Assembly (NCBI GenBank): GCA_946187325.1
Contig: CAMHQC010000011.1
Coordinates: 1 to 63,107 of the forward strand
DNA from: an uncultured Clostridia bacterium
GTDB lineage: Bacteria; Bacillota; Clostridia; Oscillospirales; Acutalibacteraceae
Length of the DNA: 63,107 bases
Reading direction: 5' to 3'
The position numbers were made by a program, and so were the translations under genes. The notes beneath the pieces are model-generated. The model saw only the letters and a list, made by a program, of their open reading frames with translations, made no database searches and was not told the origin of the DNA. Below, piece by piece: positions 1 through 8,087 of the stretch. The stretch's first letter is position 1. Every line of letters starts with the position of its first letter.

Positions 1-27
1 CCTCATGCGGTGTTCCGAGGCGGGTTT

Positions 28-151
28 TCCGTTAACGGCGTGTTTTCCTTTTGCGGCAGCAAAACGGTACATATCTACCGTTTCGCCGTTGGCGAAAGGA
101 CAGTGCAAATACGTGAATATAGATGCATCGGAACGGCACGGAGACCGTTCC
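28..151. repeat. Dense cluster of short hairpins, extragenic repeat-like
   Basis: No gene is evident in the first 248 bases. The stretch holds at least five short perfect inverted repeats: CCGTTAACGG (29-38), TTTTGC/GCAAAA (49-54 with 59-64), AAACGGTA/TACCGTTT (62-69 with 76-83), TTCGCC/GGCGAA (82-87 with 91-96) and GGAACGG/CCGTTCC (130-136 with 145-151). This density suggests a folded extragenic element or the 3' part of something that begins outside the window. I see no reading frame with a ribosome binding site. Confidence 0.35.
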
Positions 152-200
152 CTACTATGTTAAGGCAGGTGTCTACTGACTACTGAGAACTGAGAACTAA

Positions 201-228
201 AAACCCCAGCCGATAACGACCGGGGTTT
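201..228 (-). terminator. Rho-independent terminator of the ftsEX-hydrolase operon
   Basis: AAACCCC (201-207) pairs with GGGGTTT (222-228). Read on the minus strand the hairpin is followed by a short T run. It lies about 20 bases past the stop of the M23 hydrolase gene. Confidence 0.6.
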
Positions 229-248
229 AGTGTTGAGTTAGTGTTGAT

Positions 249-1400
249 TTAAAATTCTGACATCGGGTTGTAATGCGTTCCGTTAAGACGACATTCAAAA
301 TGCAAATGAGCGCCCGTAGACCAGCCTGTAGAGCCTACATAGCCGATAGTCTGTCCCTTTTTAACCTTTGCGCCTGTGGATACTACCGCGTCGGAAAGAT
401 GACCGTAGAGCGTCTGTTTGCCGTTTCCGTGGTCGATAAGCACGAAGTTTCCGTATCCGCCGCCGCAACCGCACGAGCCTGATTTGCCCCAGTTGTGAAT
501 ACAGGAGTTGTTGCTCTGGATAACCTTTCCATCTCCCGCGGCGATAACTCTCGCGCCTAAAATTCCGCCTCCCGAGATATCTATTCCCTTGTGGGTATAG
601 CCTCTGTCCTCGCCGAACGGAGATACTACCGAGTAATAACTCGGCACAGGCCACGCGAAGCCCGAGGGCGTTACGTGGATTGAACCCGCCGAACCCGAGC
701 CCGAGCCTGTTCCGCCTCTGACATAGTCGGAGTGGTTTTGGTAGCCCTGCTGAACGGCGTACAGCTTTTTAAGAAGCTTTTTATTTTCCTTTAGTGTTTT
801 TGAAAGCTTCTTCTGTTTATCGGTTACGGTTTTCTCGGATTTTTCACGCTTCTCTCTCTCTTTTTCGAGAGATTTTTTCTCATCGGTGATTTTCTTGATC
901 TTGCCCTTTAAGCCCTCTATAAGCTTTCGGTCGTAATCCGAAAGAGTTTTGACGAGCTCGAGCTTGTCTACGAAATCGCCGAAGTCCTTAGCTCCGAGTA
1001 TAATCTCGAGCGAGGTTGTATCTCCCGCCATATAAATGGCGCGGATACGCTTTTTCAGCGCGTTAATCTGAGTTTCTATATCGGCTTTCGCCTTTTTTAT
1101 TGCCTTTTGTTTTTTAGAAATTCTCTTGTTGATTTTCTCGATTTCGGCGTGAGATTCTCTTATCTGTTTTCCGAGAACTTCTATCTGGCTCACAAGAGCC
1201 GCGCTGTACTGTTCCTTAGCCTGAATATCGGCGCGCGTCTTTTTAAGCTGTTTTTCGTACTCTTTTTCACGTTTTTGAAGCTCGCTGATTTTTTTGTCGT
1301 AGGTTTTGGATTTCTTTTTATCGGCGGAAGCTGACGGTAAGAGCAGAGGTGAGCATAAAAGACATATTACCAGTAACGCGGAGATTAGTTTTTTATACAT
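249..1400 (-). CDS. Secreted coiled-coil M23 peptidoglycan hydrolase (EnvC/PcsB-like role)
   Basis: This 383-residue protein is predicted to be exported and to cut peptidoglycan cross-bridges during division. It has a signal peptide (about residues 1-26) and a long Lys/Glu-rich coiled coil (about 30-225). A Gly/Ser linker follows (about 230-242), then a C-terminal LytM/M23 domain. The zinc-site residues are visible: H270 and D274 in the HKGID motif, and H365/H367 in the HLHFE motif. It is the last gene of ftsE-ftsX-hydrolase, 12 bases after ftsX. In other bacteria FtsEX activates exactly this type of coiled-coil hydrolase (EnvC, PcsB, CwlO), so the partner assignment is strong by context. The catalytic motifs look intact, so it is probably an active enzyme. 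The family could act as endopeptidase or as amidase activator; active-site integrity favours the former. Confidence 0.88.
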   Translation of the reverse strand: MYKKLISALLVICLLCSPLLLPSASADKKKSKTYDKKISELQKREKEYEKQLKKTRADIQAKEQYSAALVSQIEVLGKQIRESHAEIEKINKRISKKQKAIKKAKADIETQINALKKRIRAIYMAGDTTSLEIILGAKDFGDFVDKLELVKTLSDYDRKLIEGLKGKIKKITDEKKSLEKEREKREKSEKTVTDKQKKLSKTLKENKKLLKKLYAVQQGYQNHSDYVRGGTGSGSGSAGSIHVTPSGFAWPVPSYYSVVSPFGEDRGYTHKGIDISGGGILGARVIAAGDGKVIQSNNSCIHNWGKSGSCGCGGGYGNFVLIDHGNGKQTLYGHLSDAVVSTGAKVKKGQTIGYVGSTGWSTGAHLHFECRLNGTHYNPMSEF

Positions 1401-1412
1401 ACTGTACCTTCT

Positions 1413-2315
1413 TTAGAAGCCTAAGATTTCGTTTCCTTCAAGTTTTAGATATTTTCTGATTGAGATAAATCCCGAAAGCGCTCCGATTACAACTCCCGCG
1501 CCTATGAATATGAGCGCGAAGTAGAGTATTACGCTTGTAATCGGTATCGGGGTAAACGGTATTACGTTTGAGCAGATGTTAATTATTCCGTCGTAAAGGA
1601 AGATAATCATAATTGTGGAGATTATCGAGGCTATAAGACCGATAGCCATTCCCTCGACCACGAACGGCACTCTGACGAACGCGTTTGTCGCTCCGACAGA
1701 TTTCATAATGCTTATCTCAAAACGGCGGTTGTACATAGTCGCTCTGATCGTGTTCGAAATAATGAACAGCGAAATTATCGTAAGCGCTATCATAATCGCT
1801 ATGCTTAGGGTTTGGACTAAGTTGTTGACCTCGGTTAAGCGCTTTGCGATATCGCGTCTGTTGCGCACCGAGTCAACGCCCTTGATTTTAAGGATTTTTT
1901 CGACTGTGCCGTCATATTTCGATAAATCTCCCATCGTAACCTTGTAGGCGTCGGGGAGAGGGTTATCGTCCTTTAGATAAGCGAAAACCTCTTCGCTGAG
2001 CTTTTCTTTATAATCCTTAAAAGCCTCGTCCTTCGGGTAGTAATCGGCTTTGGTTACGTTTTTAACCTTTTCGATTTCCTTGCCGATATAGACGGCTTCG
2101 ATATTCGATATGTCGTCTTTAAGATAAACCACGGTTTCGTTATTGTCGGAAACAGTATCGACAAGATTCTGTACATTCATTGAGAAAAGAACCGCGCTTC
2201 CCGTAAGAACTAAGCACGATACGAGTACGCATATCGACGCGATACTCATAATGCGGTTTGTCCATACGTTGCGGAAGCCTTCCTTAACTAAATATCCTAA
2301 TCCGCTTAACCGCAT
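1413..2315 (-). CDS. ftsX: Cell-division ABC transporter permease FtsX
   Basis: The 300-residue protein has the FtsX layout: one N-terminal membrane helix (about residues 20-45), a large extracellular loop (about 50-165) and three C-terminal helices (about 170-290). The DNA-side partner FtsE is encoded directly upstream, and the stop of ftsE and start of ftsX share one base (TGATG), which implies translational coupling. FtsX normally passes ATP-driven conformational change to an extracellular hydrolase, here the next gene. Length and topology match Gram-positive FtsX; nothing looks truncated. Confidence 0.93.
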   Translation of the reverse strand: MRLSGLGYLVKEGFRNVWTNRIMSIASICVLVSCLVLTGSAVLFSMNVQNLVDTVSDNNETVVYLKDDISNIEAVYIGKEIEKVKNVTKADYYPKDEAFKDYKEKLSEEVFAYLKDDNPLPDAYKVTMGDLSKYDGTVEKILKIKGVDSVRNRRDIAKRLTEVNNLVQTLSIAIMIALTIISLFIISNTIRATMYNRRFEISIMKSVGATNAFVRVPFVVEGMAIGLIASIISTIMIIFLYDGIINICSNVIPFTPIPITSVILYFALIFIGAGVVIGALSGFISIRKYLKLEGNEILGF

Positions 2316-3460
2316 CAGTCCTCACCGCCCTTCGATTCTGTGTTGTTCCGAAGTTCAGCTAAAACCTCGTCCACCGAGGCTTCGTCGATTTCGGCGTTTT
2401 TGTTAACAGATAGCGAGTTTAAAATATCCTCTGCGGTCATATCCTCGGTAATTTCGGGCTCGGCTGTTTCTTCTTCGACTGCTTCTTCGGTTTCGACGTT
2501 TTGCTCAACTTCCTCAGTTTCCTCAGCCTTTTCGGGAGTTTCCGAGACTTCTGCTTCTTCAACTTCCTCGGCTTCTTCGGGTGTTTCGGGCTGTTTTTCG
2601 GTTTCTTCACCGGTTGTTTCTTCCTCGGCAGATTCGGATTCGGCGTTATCGTCCGCCGCTTCTTCCGAGGTTTCTTCTTCGGTTTCGGCGGAATTATCTT
2701 CTGTTTCTTCCGAAGTTATTTCTTCGGTTTCTTCCGGGCTGTCTGGTTCGCCTGTTATATCCATTTCGTCGAAAGAGGACAACGGCTCTTTAGTGTCGTT
2801 AACCACACGTCCTTTTTCTATTTCGATAACCCTCTTGTTGAACTGCTTTACAAGCTCGTGTTCGTGGGTAACTACGAGGATAGTAGTTTGCTGCTGCTCA
2901 TTGATTTTAGAGAGCAGTTCGATAATCTCGTAGCTCATTTCGGGGTCGATATTACCCGTCGGCTCATCGGCTATAATTATAGCGGGCTTGTTTACAAGAG
3001 CTCTCGCTAAGCTTACGCGCTGTTGCTCGCCGCCCGAAAGCTCGCTCGGGCGTTTTTTTAGTTTATGAGACAAGCCTACTAAGCTTAAAATATGCGGTAC
3101 GCGCTCCTTAACCTCCGCGGGAGAAGCTCCGATAGCTCTCATAGCGAAAGCCACGTTGTCGTATACGGTCATTTTTTCTATAAGACGAAAGTCCTGGAAA
3201 ACCATTCCCATATTTCGTCTTAAATACGGAATTTGACGGCGTTTTAATTTAGTAACGTCCATTCCGTTTACGATAATTGTACCCTGAGAGGGTAAAGCTT
3301 CGTGCATAATAAGCTTTAGAAATGTGCTTTTACCCGCGCCCGAGGCGCCTACGATAAATACGAATTCGCCTTTTTCGATTTCTATACTTACATTGTTTAA
3401 GGCGTGAGTTTCGCTGTCGTAGGTTTTAGAAACGTCCTTAAACTCAATTATTTTCTCCAT
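2315..3460 (-). CDS. ftsE: Cell-division ATPase FtsE with a long acidic C-terminal tail
   Basis: The first about 230 residues are a complete ABC ATPase: Walker A GASGAGKST, Q-loop region VFQDFRL, signature LSGGEQQR, Walker B IIIADEPTG and the switch His in VVTHEHE. It pairs with FtsX. The start chosen is the ATG at 3458-3460, preceded by GGTGG at good spacing; a reading frame extends nine codons further upstream but without a ribosome binding site. FtsE is usually about 230 residues. Here about 150 more residues follow, almost entirely Glu, Thr, Ser, Ala, Pro and Val in short TEE/EET/SEE-type repeats. This tail has no visible fold and should be a disordered, strongly negative cytoplasmic extension. 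Its function is unknown. Confidence 0.92.
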   Translation of the reverse strand: MEKIIEFKDVSKTYDSETHALNNVSIEIEKGEFVFIVGASGAGKSTFLKLIMHEALPSQGTIIVNGMDVTKLKRRQIPYLRRNMGMVFQDFRLIEKMTVYDNVAFAMRAIGASPAEVKERVPHILSLVGLSHKLKKRPSELSGGEQQRVSLARALVNKPAIIIADEPTGNIDPEMSYEIIELLSKINEQQQTTILVVTHEHELVKQFNKRVIEIEKGRVVNDTKEPLSSFDEMDITGEPDSPEETEEITSEETEDNSAETEEETSEEAADDNAESESAEEETTGEETEKQPETPEEAEEVEEAEVSETPEKAEETEEVEQNVETEEAVEEETAEPEITEDMTAEDILNSLSVNKNAEIDEASVDEVLAELRNNTESKGGED

Positions 3461-3486
3461 ATAACCACCAATACTCACAAAAGCCA

Positions 3487-3514
3487 AAGTGCTGTCAAAA
3501 ACTCGACAGCACTT
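3487..3514 (-). terminator. Terminator hairpin after the PucR-family regulator
   Basis: AAGTGCTGTC (3487-3496) and GACAGCACTT (3505-3514) form a perfect 10-bp stem. On the minus strand it is followed by TTTGGCTTTT. It separates the regulator gene from ftsE. Confidence 0.6.
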
Positions 3515-3534
3515 AAAAGCTCTATGTTATTTAA

Positions 3535-4620
3535 TTAATATTTAACAGGATTAGCTGTGAGGTACTTCTTAACCATCAAGGCTACCTTAAACACGATAGC
3601 GTCCTCGAACTCTCTAAGGTCAAGACCTGTAAGCTTTTTGATTTTTTCCAATCTGTACACGAGGGTGTTTCTGTGTACGAATAACTTTCTCGAGGTTTCG
3701 GAAACGTTTAAGTTATTCTCAAAGAATTTCTGGATAGTAAAGAGAGTTTCCTGGTCGAGAGTTTCTATAGAGCCTCTCTTAAATACTTCTCTTAAGAACA
3801 TATCGCACAGAGTAGTCGGGAGCTGATAGATAAGACGCGCGATACCGAGGTTATCGTAGCTGATAATATTGCGCTCGGTGTCGAATACCTTTCCTACCTC
3901 TAAGGCTACCTGAGCTTCCTTAAACGAACGGGCTAAATCCTTAATACCCGTAACCGCTGTACCGATACCTACTACCGAATGGGTGTAGAACTCGGACGAG
4001 AGCGTATCTACGATAGAAGAAGCGAGCTTTTCCAAATCCTTGCTGTCAGCCGCTTCGGAAATTTCCTTAACAAGAGTAATCTCGGTTTCGTTAATATTGA
4101 TAACGAAGTCCTTAGACTTGTCGGGGAAGAGGTTCTGGATAATATCGAGAGCCGACACGTCGGTTTTGGAAGTAACTTTAATAAGCAAGCAAACTCTCAA
4201 AACGTCAGAGTTAAAATGAAGCTCGCGGGCTTTAAGGTAAATATCTCCGGGGAGGATATTATCCATAATTACATTTTTAATAAAGTTAGAGCGGTCGTAT
4301 TTTTCGTCGTAATACTGCTTGATATTAGTGAGAGATACCGCGAGGAGCTTAGCGTATTTCTGAGCGTTTTCGTCATTACCCGAAACAAATACGGCGTACT
4401 CGGCTCTGGCATTGTTGCCGAAAGATTTATAGGTAAATCCGTTAGCTACGAAAGGAGCCTGAGACAATAAAGCTTCGCTGTTAACGCTTTCGTCAACCTC
4501 GCCGATTTTTCCGAGGTCGGAACAAGCTATAACGACAGATGTCTCGTCGATAACGCCGATAGTTCTGTCGATAGTATCTTTCATCTGGTGGATAATTCCC
4601 TGAAATAATCTGTTAGACAT
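3535..4620 (-). CDS. PucR/CdaR-family transcriptional regulator
   Basis: The 361-residue protein has no membrane segment. Its C-terminus (about residues 285-355) is the helix-turn-helix typical of the PucR/CdaR family, with N-V-S-E-T-S-R-K-L-F-V-H-R-N-T-L-V-Y-R as the recognition core. The middle (about 120-250) fits the GGDEF-like scaffold common in these proteins, and the N-terminus is a likely ligand-sensing region. Family members answer small molecules such as sugar diacids, purines or amino acids; the ligand here cannot be read. It is monocistronic, with its own promoter and terminator. An inverted repeat between promoter and start may be an autoregulatory operator. Confidence 0.75.
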   Translation of the reverse strand: MSNRLFQGIIHQMKDTIDRTIGVIDETSVVIACSDLGKIGEVDESVNSEALLSQAPFVANGFTYKSFGNNARAEYAVFVSGNDENAQKYAKLLAVSLTNIKQYYDEKYDRSNFIKNVIMDNILPGDIYLKARELHFNSDVLRVCLLIKVTSKTDVSALDIIQNLFPDKSKDFVININETEITLVKEISEAADSKDLEKLASSIVDTLSSEFYTHSVVGIGTAVTGIKDLARSFKEAQVALEVGKVFDTERNIISYDNLGIARLIYQLPTTLCDMFLREVFKRGSIETLDQETLFTIQKFFENNLNVSETSRKLFVHRNTLVYRLEKIKKLTGLDLREFEDAIVFKVALMVKKYLTANPVKY

Positions 4621-4645
4621 AATTCAATCCTCACTTCTTCACGAA

Positions 4646-4672
4646 ATTTTACAAAACTGTTAAATGTAAAAT
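4646..4672. promoter_or_regulatory. Inverted repeat, candidate operator for the PucR-type regulator
   Basis: ATTTTACA (4646-4653) and TGTAAAAT (4665-4672) form a perfect inverted repeat with an 11-base spacer, between the -10 box and the start codon of the regulator gene. The half-site ATTTTAC/GTAAAAT recurs, fused, at 6370-6383. Confidence 0.4.
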
Positions 4673-4686
4673 CATTCTTAATATCC

Positions 4687-4715
4687 ATTTTACACAAAAC
4701 GGACGAAAAAATCAA
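4687..4715 (-). promoter_or_regulatory. Sigma-A promoter of the PucR-type regulator
   Basis: Minus-strand TTGATT (4710-4715), 17-base spacer, TAAAAT (4687-4692). It lies about 65 bases upstream of the start codon at 4620. Confidence 0.6.
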
Positions 4716-4807
4716 CCTTTATGACAAATTTATTCAGAAAATTTTAGTATAAATGACTAAACCGGTAAGCATTGTGAATATTCTGATAAGAAAACTGATA
4801 AGAAAAA

Positions 4808-4827
4808 GGGTCGGCTTTTGCCAACCC
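4808..4827 (-). terminator. Terminator downstream of the His-rich COG0523 gene
   Basis: On the minus strand GGGTTGGC, an AAAA loop and GCCGACCC form an 8-bp stem with one G-U pair, followed directly by TTTTTCTT. It is about 200 bases past the stop at 5027, beyond an extragenic repeat. Confidence 0.65.
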
Positions 4828-4854
4828 TCAGTCAGTATTTATTTATCGGTTATA

Positions 4855-4995
4855 TCATATTGAGCGTAGTGGAGCGTTAGCGTAACGTAGTCGAGATATC
4901 TCCTGAGGTCAGATGTTAGTTTTTTCTATTTTGATAAAGAGGAAGGAGATCCTTCGACTATTTGCTGTCGCAAATTCGCTTCGCTCAGGATGACA
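4855..4995. repeat. Extragenic palindromic repeat
   Basis: The stretch has two inverted halves: GTCGAGATATCTCCTGAG near 4892-4909, and GGAGATCCTTCGAC near 4946-4959 running into GCTCAGGATGAC near 4982-4993. The CCTGAG/CTCAGG and TCGA-GGAGAT elements face each other, and the arms carry GCGTAGTGGAGCG and TCGCTTCGCTC. This is the style of short mobile extragenic repeats common in Clostridia. It lies between a stop codon and its terminator and has no reading frame of its own. Confidence 0.5.
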
Positions 4996-5026
4996 TTCTT
5001 TAATTTTCGATTATTTTGTCTAAAAA

Positions 5027-6298
5027 TTAAATATCCGTAAGGCACTCGTCGAGCTCTCTTGTGATTTTTTCCTTATCGAGCTTCTGTCCGATAAATACGA
5101 GCTTAATCATTCTGTCGCCGTATTTTTCGTCCCATTCCTTTCTAAGCTGGGGATCCTCGGAGAGAGCCTTTTTCTGAACCGCGATAGGAGCGGAAGCTAT
5201 CCACTCGGCGTAGTCGGTAGCCTGAACCTGCTTGCCAGCCTGCTCGAGCATATATGCCCAGTCCTTGTCCTCCACGAACCAGAATATACCCTTTGCTCTG
5301 ATAACATTCTTCGGGAAATTCTGGAGCCATTTCTCGATTTTATCTCTCACAAACGGCTGACGGCGGTAGTAAACAAATGTGCCTATGCCGTATTCCTCAA
5401 CCTCGCCCTCGCCGTGATGATGGTGATGGTGATGGTGGTGTCCGTGGTGGTGTTCCTCGTGTTCGTCGTGTTCGTCGTGTTCGTGATGATGTTCCTCGTG
5501 ATCGTGGTGGTGATGTTCCTCGTCGTGATGGTGGTCGTGTTCTTCTTCTTCATCTTCATCCATCTCGTCGTTGAGAATCTGAACCCACGCGGGCGAGCTC
5601 GCTACTTCCTCAAAGTTAAACGCCTTAGTGTCGAGTACCTCGCTTACGGCTACGTCGCCGTGAGTTGTTTCGATAAGCTTGGCTTTGGGCTGGAGCGCTC
5701 TGATTACCTTCTTAATCTTAACGAGCTCCTCCTCGCTTACGAGGTCAACTTTGTTTATGATAATAGTATTACAGAACTCAATTTGCTGAATAATAAGGTT
5801 CTCGATATCCTCCTCCTCAATGTTGTCGGAAAGGAGAGTTCCGCCGCAACCGAACTCGGTCGAAAGTCTCGCCGCGTCTACTACGGAAACTACGTTATCG
5901 AGATAGCACAGCTTCGGGATTTTCGGGTCGTTGTAAGAGCCGTCGAGCATAGCGATTGTCTGCGCGATAGGAATCGGCTCGCAAATTCCCGACGCTTCGA
6001 TAAGTATATAGTCAAACTTATTCTGTTTAATTAAATCGCAAATCTGCTCGATAAGGTCGGTCTTTAAGGTACAGCAGATACAGCCGTTCTGAAGCGGTAC
6101 GAGGTTATCGTCTTTTTCGTTAACGATACCGCCCTTCTGGATAAGGTCGGCGTCGATGTTGACCTCGCCTATATCGTTTACGATAACGGCTACCTTGTAG
6201 CCCTCCTGGTTATTGAGTACGTGGTTTAACAGCGTTGTTTTTCCCGCGCCGAGATAACCCGTAAGTAATGTAATAGGTACAATTTTACGTTCTTTCAT
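5027..6298 (-). CDS. COG0523 metallochaperone GTPase with a His-rich segment
   Basis: The 423-residue protein is a G3E-family P-loop GTPase of the CobW/YeiR/YciC group, which deliver metal (often zinc) to client proteins under limitation. It shows Walker A GYLGAGKTT, the metal-binding CxCC motif in NGCICC, the Glu of IEASG, the guanine-specificity motif NKVDL and a C-terminal CobW_C domain. Between the domains lies a segment with about 27 histidines mixed with Asp/Glu, a likely metal reservoir. The start is the ATG at 6296-6298 with AAGGAG upstream. The frame runs 47 codons further up, but through AT-rich promoter DNA. Zinc is the best guess; cobalt or nickel are possible. Confidence 0.87.
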   Translation of the reverse strand: MKERKIVPITLLTGYLGAGKTTLLNHVLNNQEGYKVAVIVNDIGEVNIDADLIQKGGIVNEKDDNLVPLQNGCICCTLKTDLIEQICDLIKQNKFDYILIEASGICEPIPIAQTIAMLDGSYNDPKIPKLCYLDNVVSVVDAARLSTEFGCGGTLLSDNIEEEDIENLIIQQIEFCNTIIINKVDLVSEEELVKIKKVIRALQPKAKLIETTHGDVAVSEVLDTKAFNFEEVASSPAWVQILNDEMDEDEEEEHDHHHDEEHHHHDHEEHHHEHDEHDEHEEHHHGHHHHHHHHHGEGEVEEYGIGTFVYYRRQPFVRDKIEKWLQNFPKNVIRAKGIFWFVEDKDWAYMLEQAGKQVQATDYAEWIASAPIAVQKKALSEDPQLRKEWDEKYGDRMIKLVFIGQKLDKEKITRELDECLTDI

Positions 6299-6335
6299 TT
6301 TAATTACTCCTTGGTTTGTCAATTTTACACTCTGA

Positions 6336-6364
6336 ATTATAACACCAAAAACTGAATTTAACAA
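6336..6364 (-). promoter_or_regulatory. Sigma-A promoter of the His-rich COG0523 gene
   Basis: Minus-strand TTGTTA (6359-6364), 17-base spacer, TATAAT (6336-6341). The expected transcript start is about 30 bases before the ATG. Confidence 0.65.
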
Positions 6365-6369
6365 TATAA

Positions 6370-6383
6370 ATTTTACGTAAAAT
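6370..6383. promoter_or_regulatory. 14-bp palindrome, candidate metal-regulator operator
   Basis: ATTTTACGTAAAAT is a perfect palindrome directly upstream of the -35 box of the COG0523 gene. It lies in the region shared with the divergent amino acid transporter. It does not match the Zur consensus I know from Bacillus. It could be an activator or repressor site. Confidence 0.4.
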
Positions 6384-6402
6384 GTACGTTTTCTATTCAG
6401 AA

Positions 6403-6428
6403 TATGTATAAATATACAAATATACATA
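6403..6428. promoter_or_regulatory. Inverted repeat in the divergent promoter region
   Basis: TATGTATA (6403-6410) and TATACATA (6421-6428) are perfect inverted repeats with a 10-base AT-only spacer. Just downstream are a TTGCAA-rich stretch and a TATAAT (6485-6490) that may serve the transporter operon, although I find no well-spaced -35 for it. Confidence 0.35.
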
Positions 6429-6537
6429 AAAAGTTGCACAAATTTGCAAAAAAAGCTTGCAAAAATCTCCGCTTTGTATTAGCATATAATAGCCTTATAA
6501 ATAATTTATTTAATGGAAAGGAAAAGAGGTACTTATA

Positions 6538-7287
6538 ATGAAAAAAATTATTTCACTTGTACTCGTTGCTTTAATCGCTGTTTCCTGCGTAATGGGACTT
6601 ACAGCTTGCGGCGGTTCAAAAACCGCGGAAGTTAAAGAGCTTCATATGGCTACTAACGCCGCTTTCGAGCCTTACGAGTATTACAAGAACAAGAAGATTG
6701 TCGGTATCGACGCTGAAATCGCTCAGGCTATCTGTGATAAGCTCGGCTACAAGCTCGTAATCGACGATATGGATTTCGACGCTATTATCACAGCCGTTAC
6801 TTCGGGTAAGGCTGACTTCGGTATGGCAGGTATGACAGTTACCGACGAGAGAAAGAAGGCTGTTGACTTTACAGACAGCTATACTACAACTACTCAGGTT
6901 ATTATCGTTAACGAAAAAGACAGCAAGGTTAAGAACGCTGACGATTTAGAGACAGCTACAATCGGCGTACAGCGCGGTACTACAGGCGACGTTTACGTTT
7001 CCGATTTAAAGAAGGCTAAAATCGAGCGCTTCAACACAGGTCCCGACGCTGTACTCGCTCTTACAAAGGGCAAGGTTGACGCTGTAGTTATCGACGGTCA
7101 GCCCGCTAAGGAATTCGTTAAGAAAAACGCCGGCACAAAAATCTTAAGCGATCCTTTCGCTAAAGAGGAGTACGCTATCTGTCTTGCTAAGAACAGCGAC
7201 TTAACAGCCGAGTTCAACAAAGCTTTAGGCGAACTAAAGAAGGACGGCACAATCGATAAGATTAACGCTAAGTATATTAAAGAATAA
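6538..7287 (+). CDS. Polar amino acid ABC transporter substrate-binding lipoprotein
   Basis: The 249-residue protein has a lipoprotein signal peptide ending in L-T-A-C with the lipidated Cys at position 24. The mature part is a type-3 periplasmic-binding fold: it opens with LHMATNAAFEPYEYY, followed by VGIDAEIAQAI and the later GVQRGTTGD and AICLAKNSDL segments typical of polar amino acid binders (SBP_bac_3). It captures an amino acid outside the membrane for the permease and ATPase encoded next. The ribosome binding site GGAAAGGAAAAGAGG is rich. An intercistronic hairpin follows, common after binding-protein genes, where it raises their dose. The substrate cannot be fixed from sequence; Gln, His, Arg or Cys are typical. 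Confidence 0.9.
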   Translation: MKKIISLVLVALIAVSCVMGLTACGGSKTAEVKELHMATNAAFEPYEYYKNKKIVGIDAEIAQAICDKLGYKLVIDDMDFDAIITAVTSGKADFGMAGMTVTDERKKAVDFTDSYTTTTQVIIVNEKDSKVKNADDLETATIGVQRGTTGDVYVSDLKKAKIERFNTGPDAVLALTKGKVDAVVIDGQPAKEFVKKNAGTKILSDPFAKEEYAICLAKNSDLTAEFNKALGELKKDGTIDKINAKYIKE

Positions 7288-7304
7288 TCGCTTTGATATA
7301 TAGC

Positions 7305-7329
7305 AAAGGGCGGACTCGTTCCGCCCTTT
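7305..7329 (+). terminator. Intercistronic stem-loop (attenuator or mRNA stabiliser)
   Basis: AAAGGGCGGA (7305-7314) pairs perfectly with TCCGCCCTTT (7320-7329) around a 5-base loop. No U-run follows, so partial termination or 3'-end protection of the binding-protein message is more likely than full termination. Confidence 0.6.
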
Positions 7330-7355
7330 AATTTAGATAAATAAGGAATTTAAGT

Positions 7356-8087
7356 ATGCAGGAATTTTTTAGTACTTTACAGGATAATTTCATAAGTACG
7401 TTTATTACAGAGGATCGCTGGACCCAGCTTTTAAGCGGACTCGGAATTACCCTTTTAATTACATTCTTCGCCGTTATTATAGGTATAATCCTCGGTTGCC
7501 TTATAGCTATCGTGCGTTCTACCTACGAAACGAACGTTAAAACTAAAAAGAAGCTTCGTTTCAGCGACTATGTAATTAAGGTTTTAAACGCGATATGTAA
7601 GGTTTACCTTACAATAATAAGAGGAACTCCCGTAGTAGTTCAGCTTATGATAATGTACTTTATTATCTTCGCTAACTCGCGCGACAGTATCCTCGCGGCG
7701 ATTCTTTCGTTCGGTATTAACTCGGGCGCGTATGTTGCCGAGATTATCCGTTCGGGAATTATGTCGATAGATAAAGGTCAGTTCGAGGCGAGCCGTTCGC
7801 TCGGCTTTAACTACAAGGATACTATGATTCATATTATCTTGCCTCAGGCGTTTAAGAATGTTCTCCCCGCGCTCGGTAACGAGTTTATCGTTCTTCTTAA
7901 AGAGACTTCGGTTGCGGGTTATGTAGCGGTTCAGGATTTAACCTATGTCGGAAACCTTATCCGCTCGCGTACATACGAGGCGTTCTTCCCGCTTATTACG
8001 ATCGCGGCGGTTTACCTCGTGCTCGTAATGATACTGACGTTCTTCCTCGGAAAATTAGAAAGGAGGCTGCGTAACAGTGACCACTAA
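7356..8087 (+). CDS. Polar amino acid ABC transporter permease
   Basis: The 243-residue integral membrane protein belongs to the HisM/GlnP family. It has about five hydrophobic helices and the family entry [17 protein letters not shown] (seen as [12 protein letters not shown]). The cytoplasmic EAA-type coupling loop is [20 protein letters not shown] followed by [15 protein letters not shown]. It forms the channel of the importer with the lipoprotein before it and the ATPase after it. The next gene begins inside its last codons (11-base overlap), so the two should be translated together. Length is normal. Confidence 0.92.
   Translation: MQEFFSTLQDNFISTFITEDRWTQLLSGLGITLLITFFAVIIGIILGCLIAIVRSTYETNVKTKKKLRFSDYVIKVLNAICKVYLTIIRGTPVVVQLMIMYFIIFANSRDSILAAILSFGINSGAYVAEIIRSGIMSIDKGQFEASRSLGFNYKDTMIHIILPQAFKNVLPALGNEFIVLLKETSVAGYVAVQDLTYVGNLIRSRTYEAFFPLITIAAVYLVLVMILTFFLGKLERRLRNSDH

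Noticed and set aside
2340..2933. Long plus-strand Ser-rich reading frame
   Set aside because: It is the antisense of the Glu-rich FtsE tail (GAA/GAG codons read as TTC/CTC and shifted Ser codons). It has no ribosome binding site, and low complexity keeps the frame open.
5414..6034. Plus-strand Val/Met-rich frame opposite the metallochaperone gene
   Set aside because: Antisense of the His-rich repeat, where CAC/CAT read as GTG/ATG. No start site and no protein-like features.
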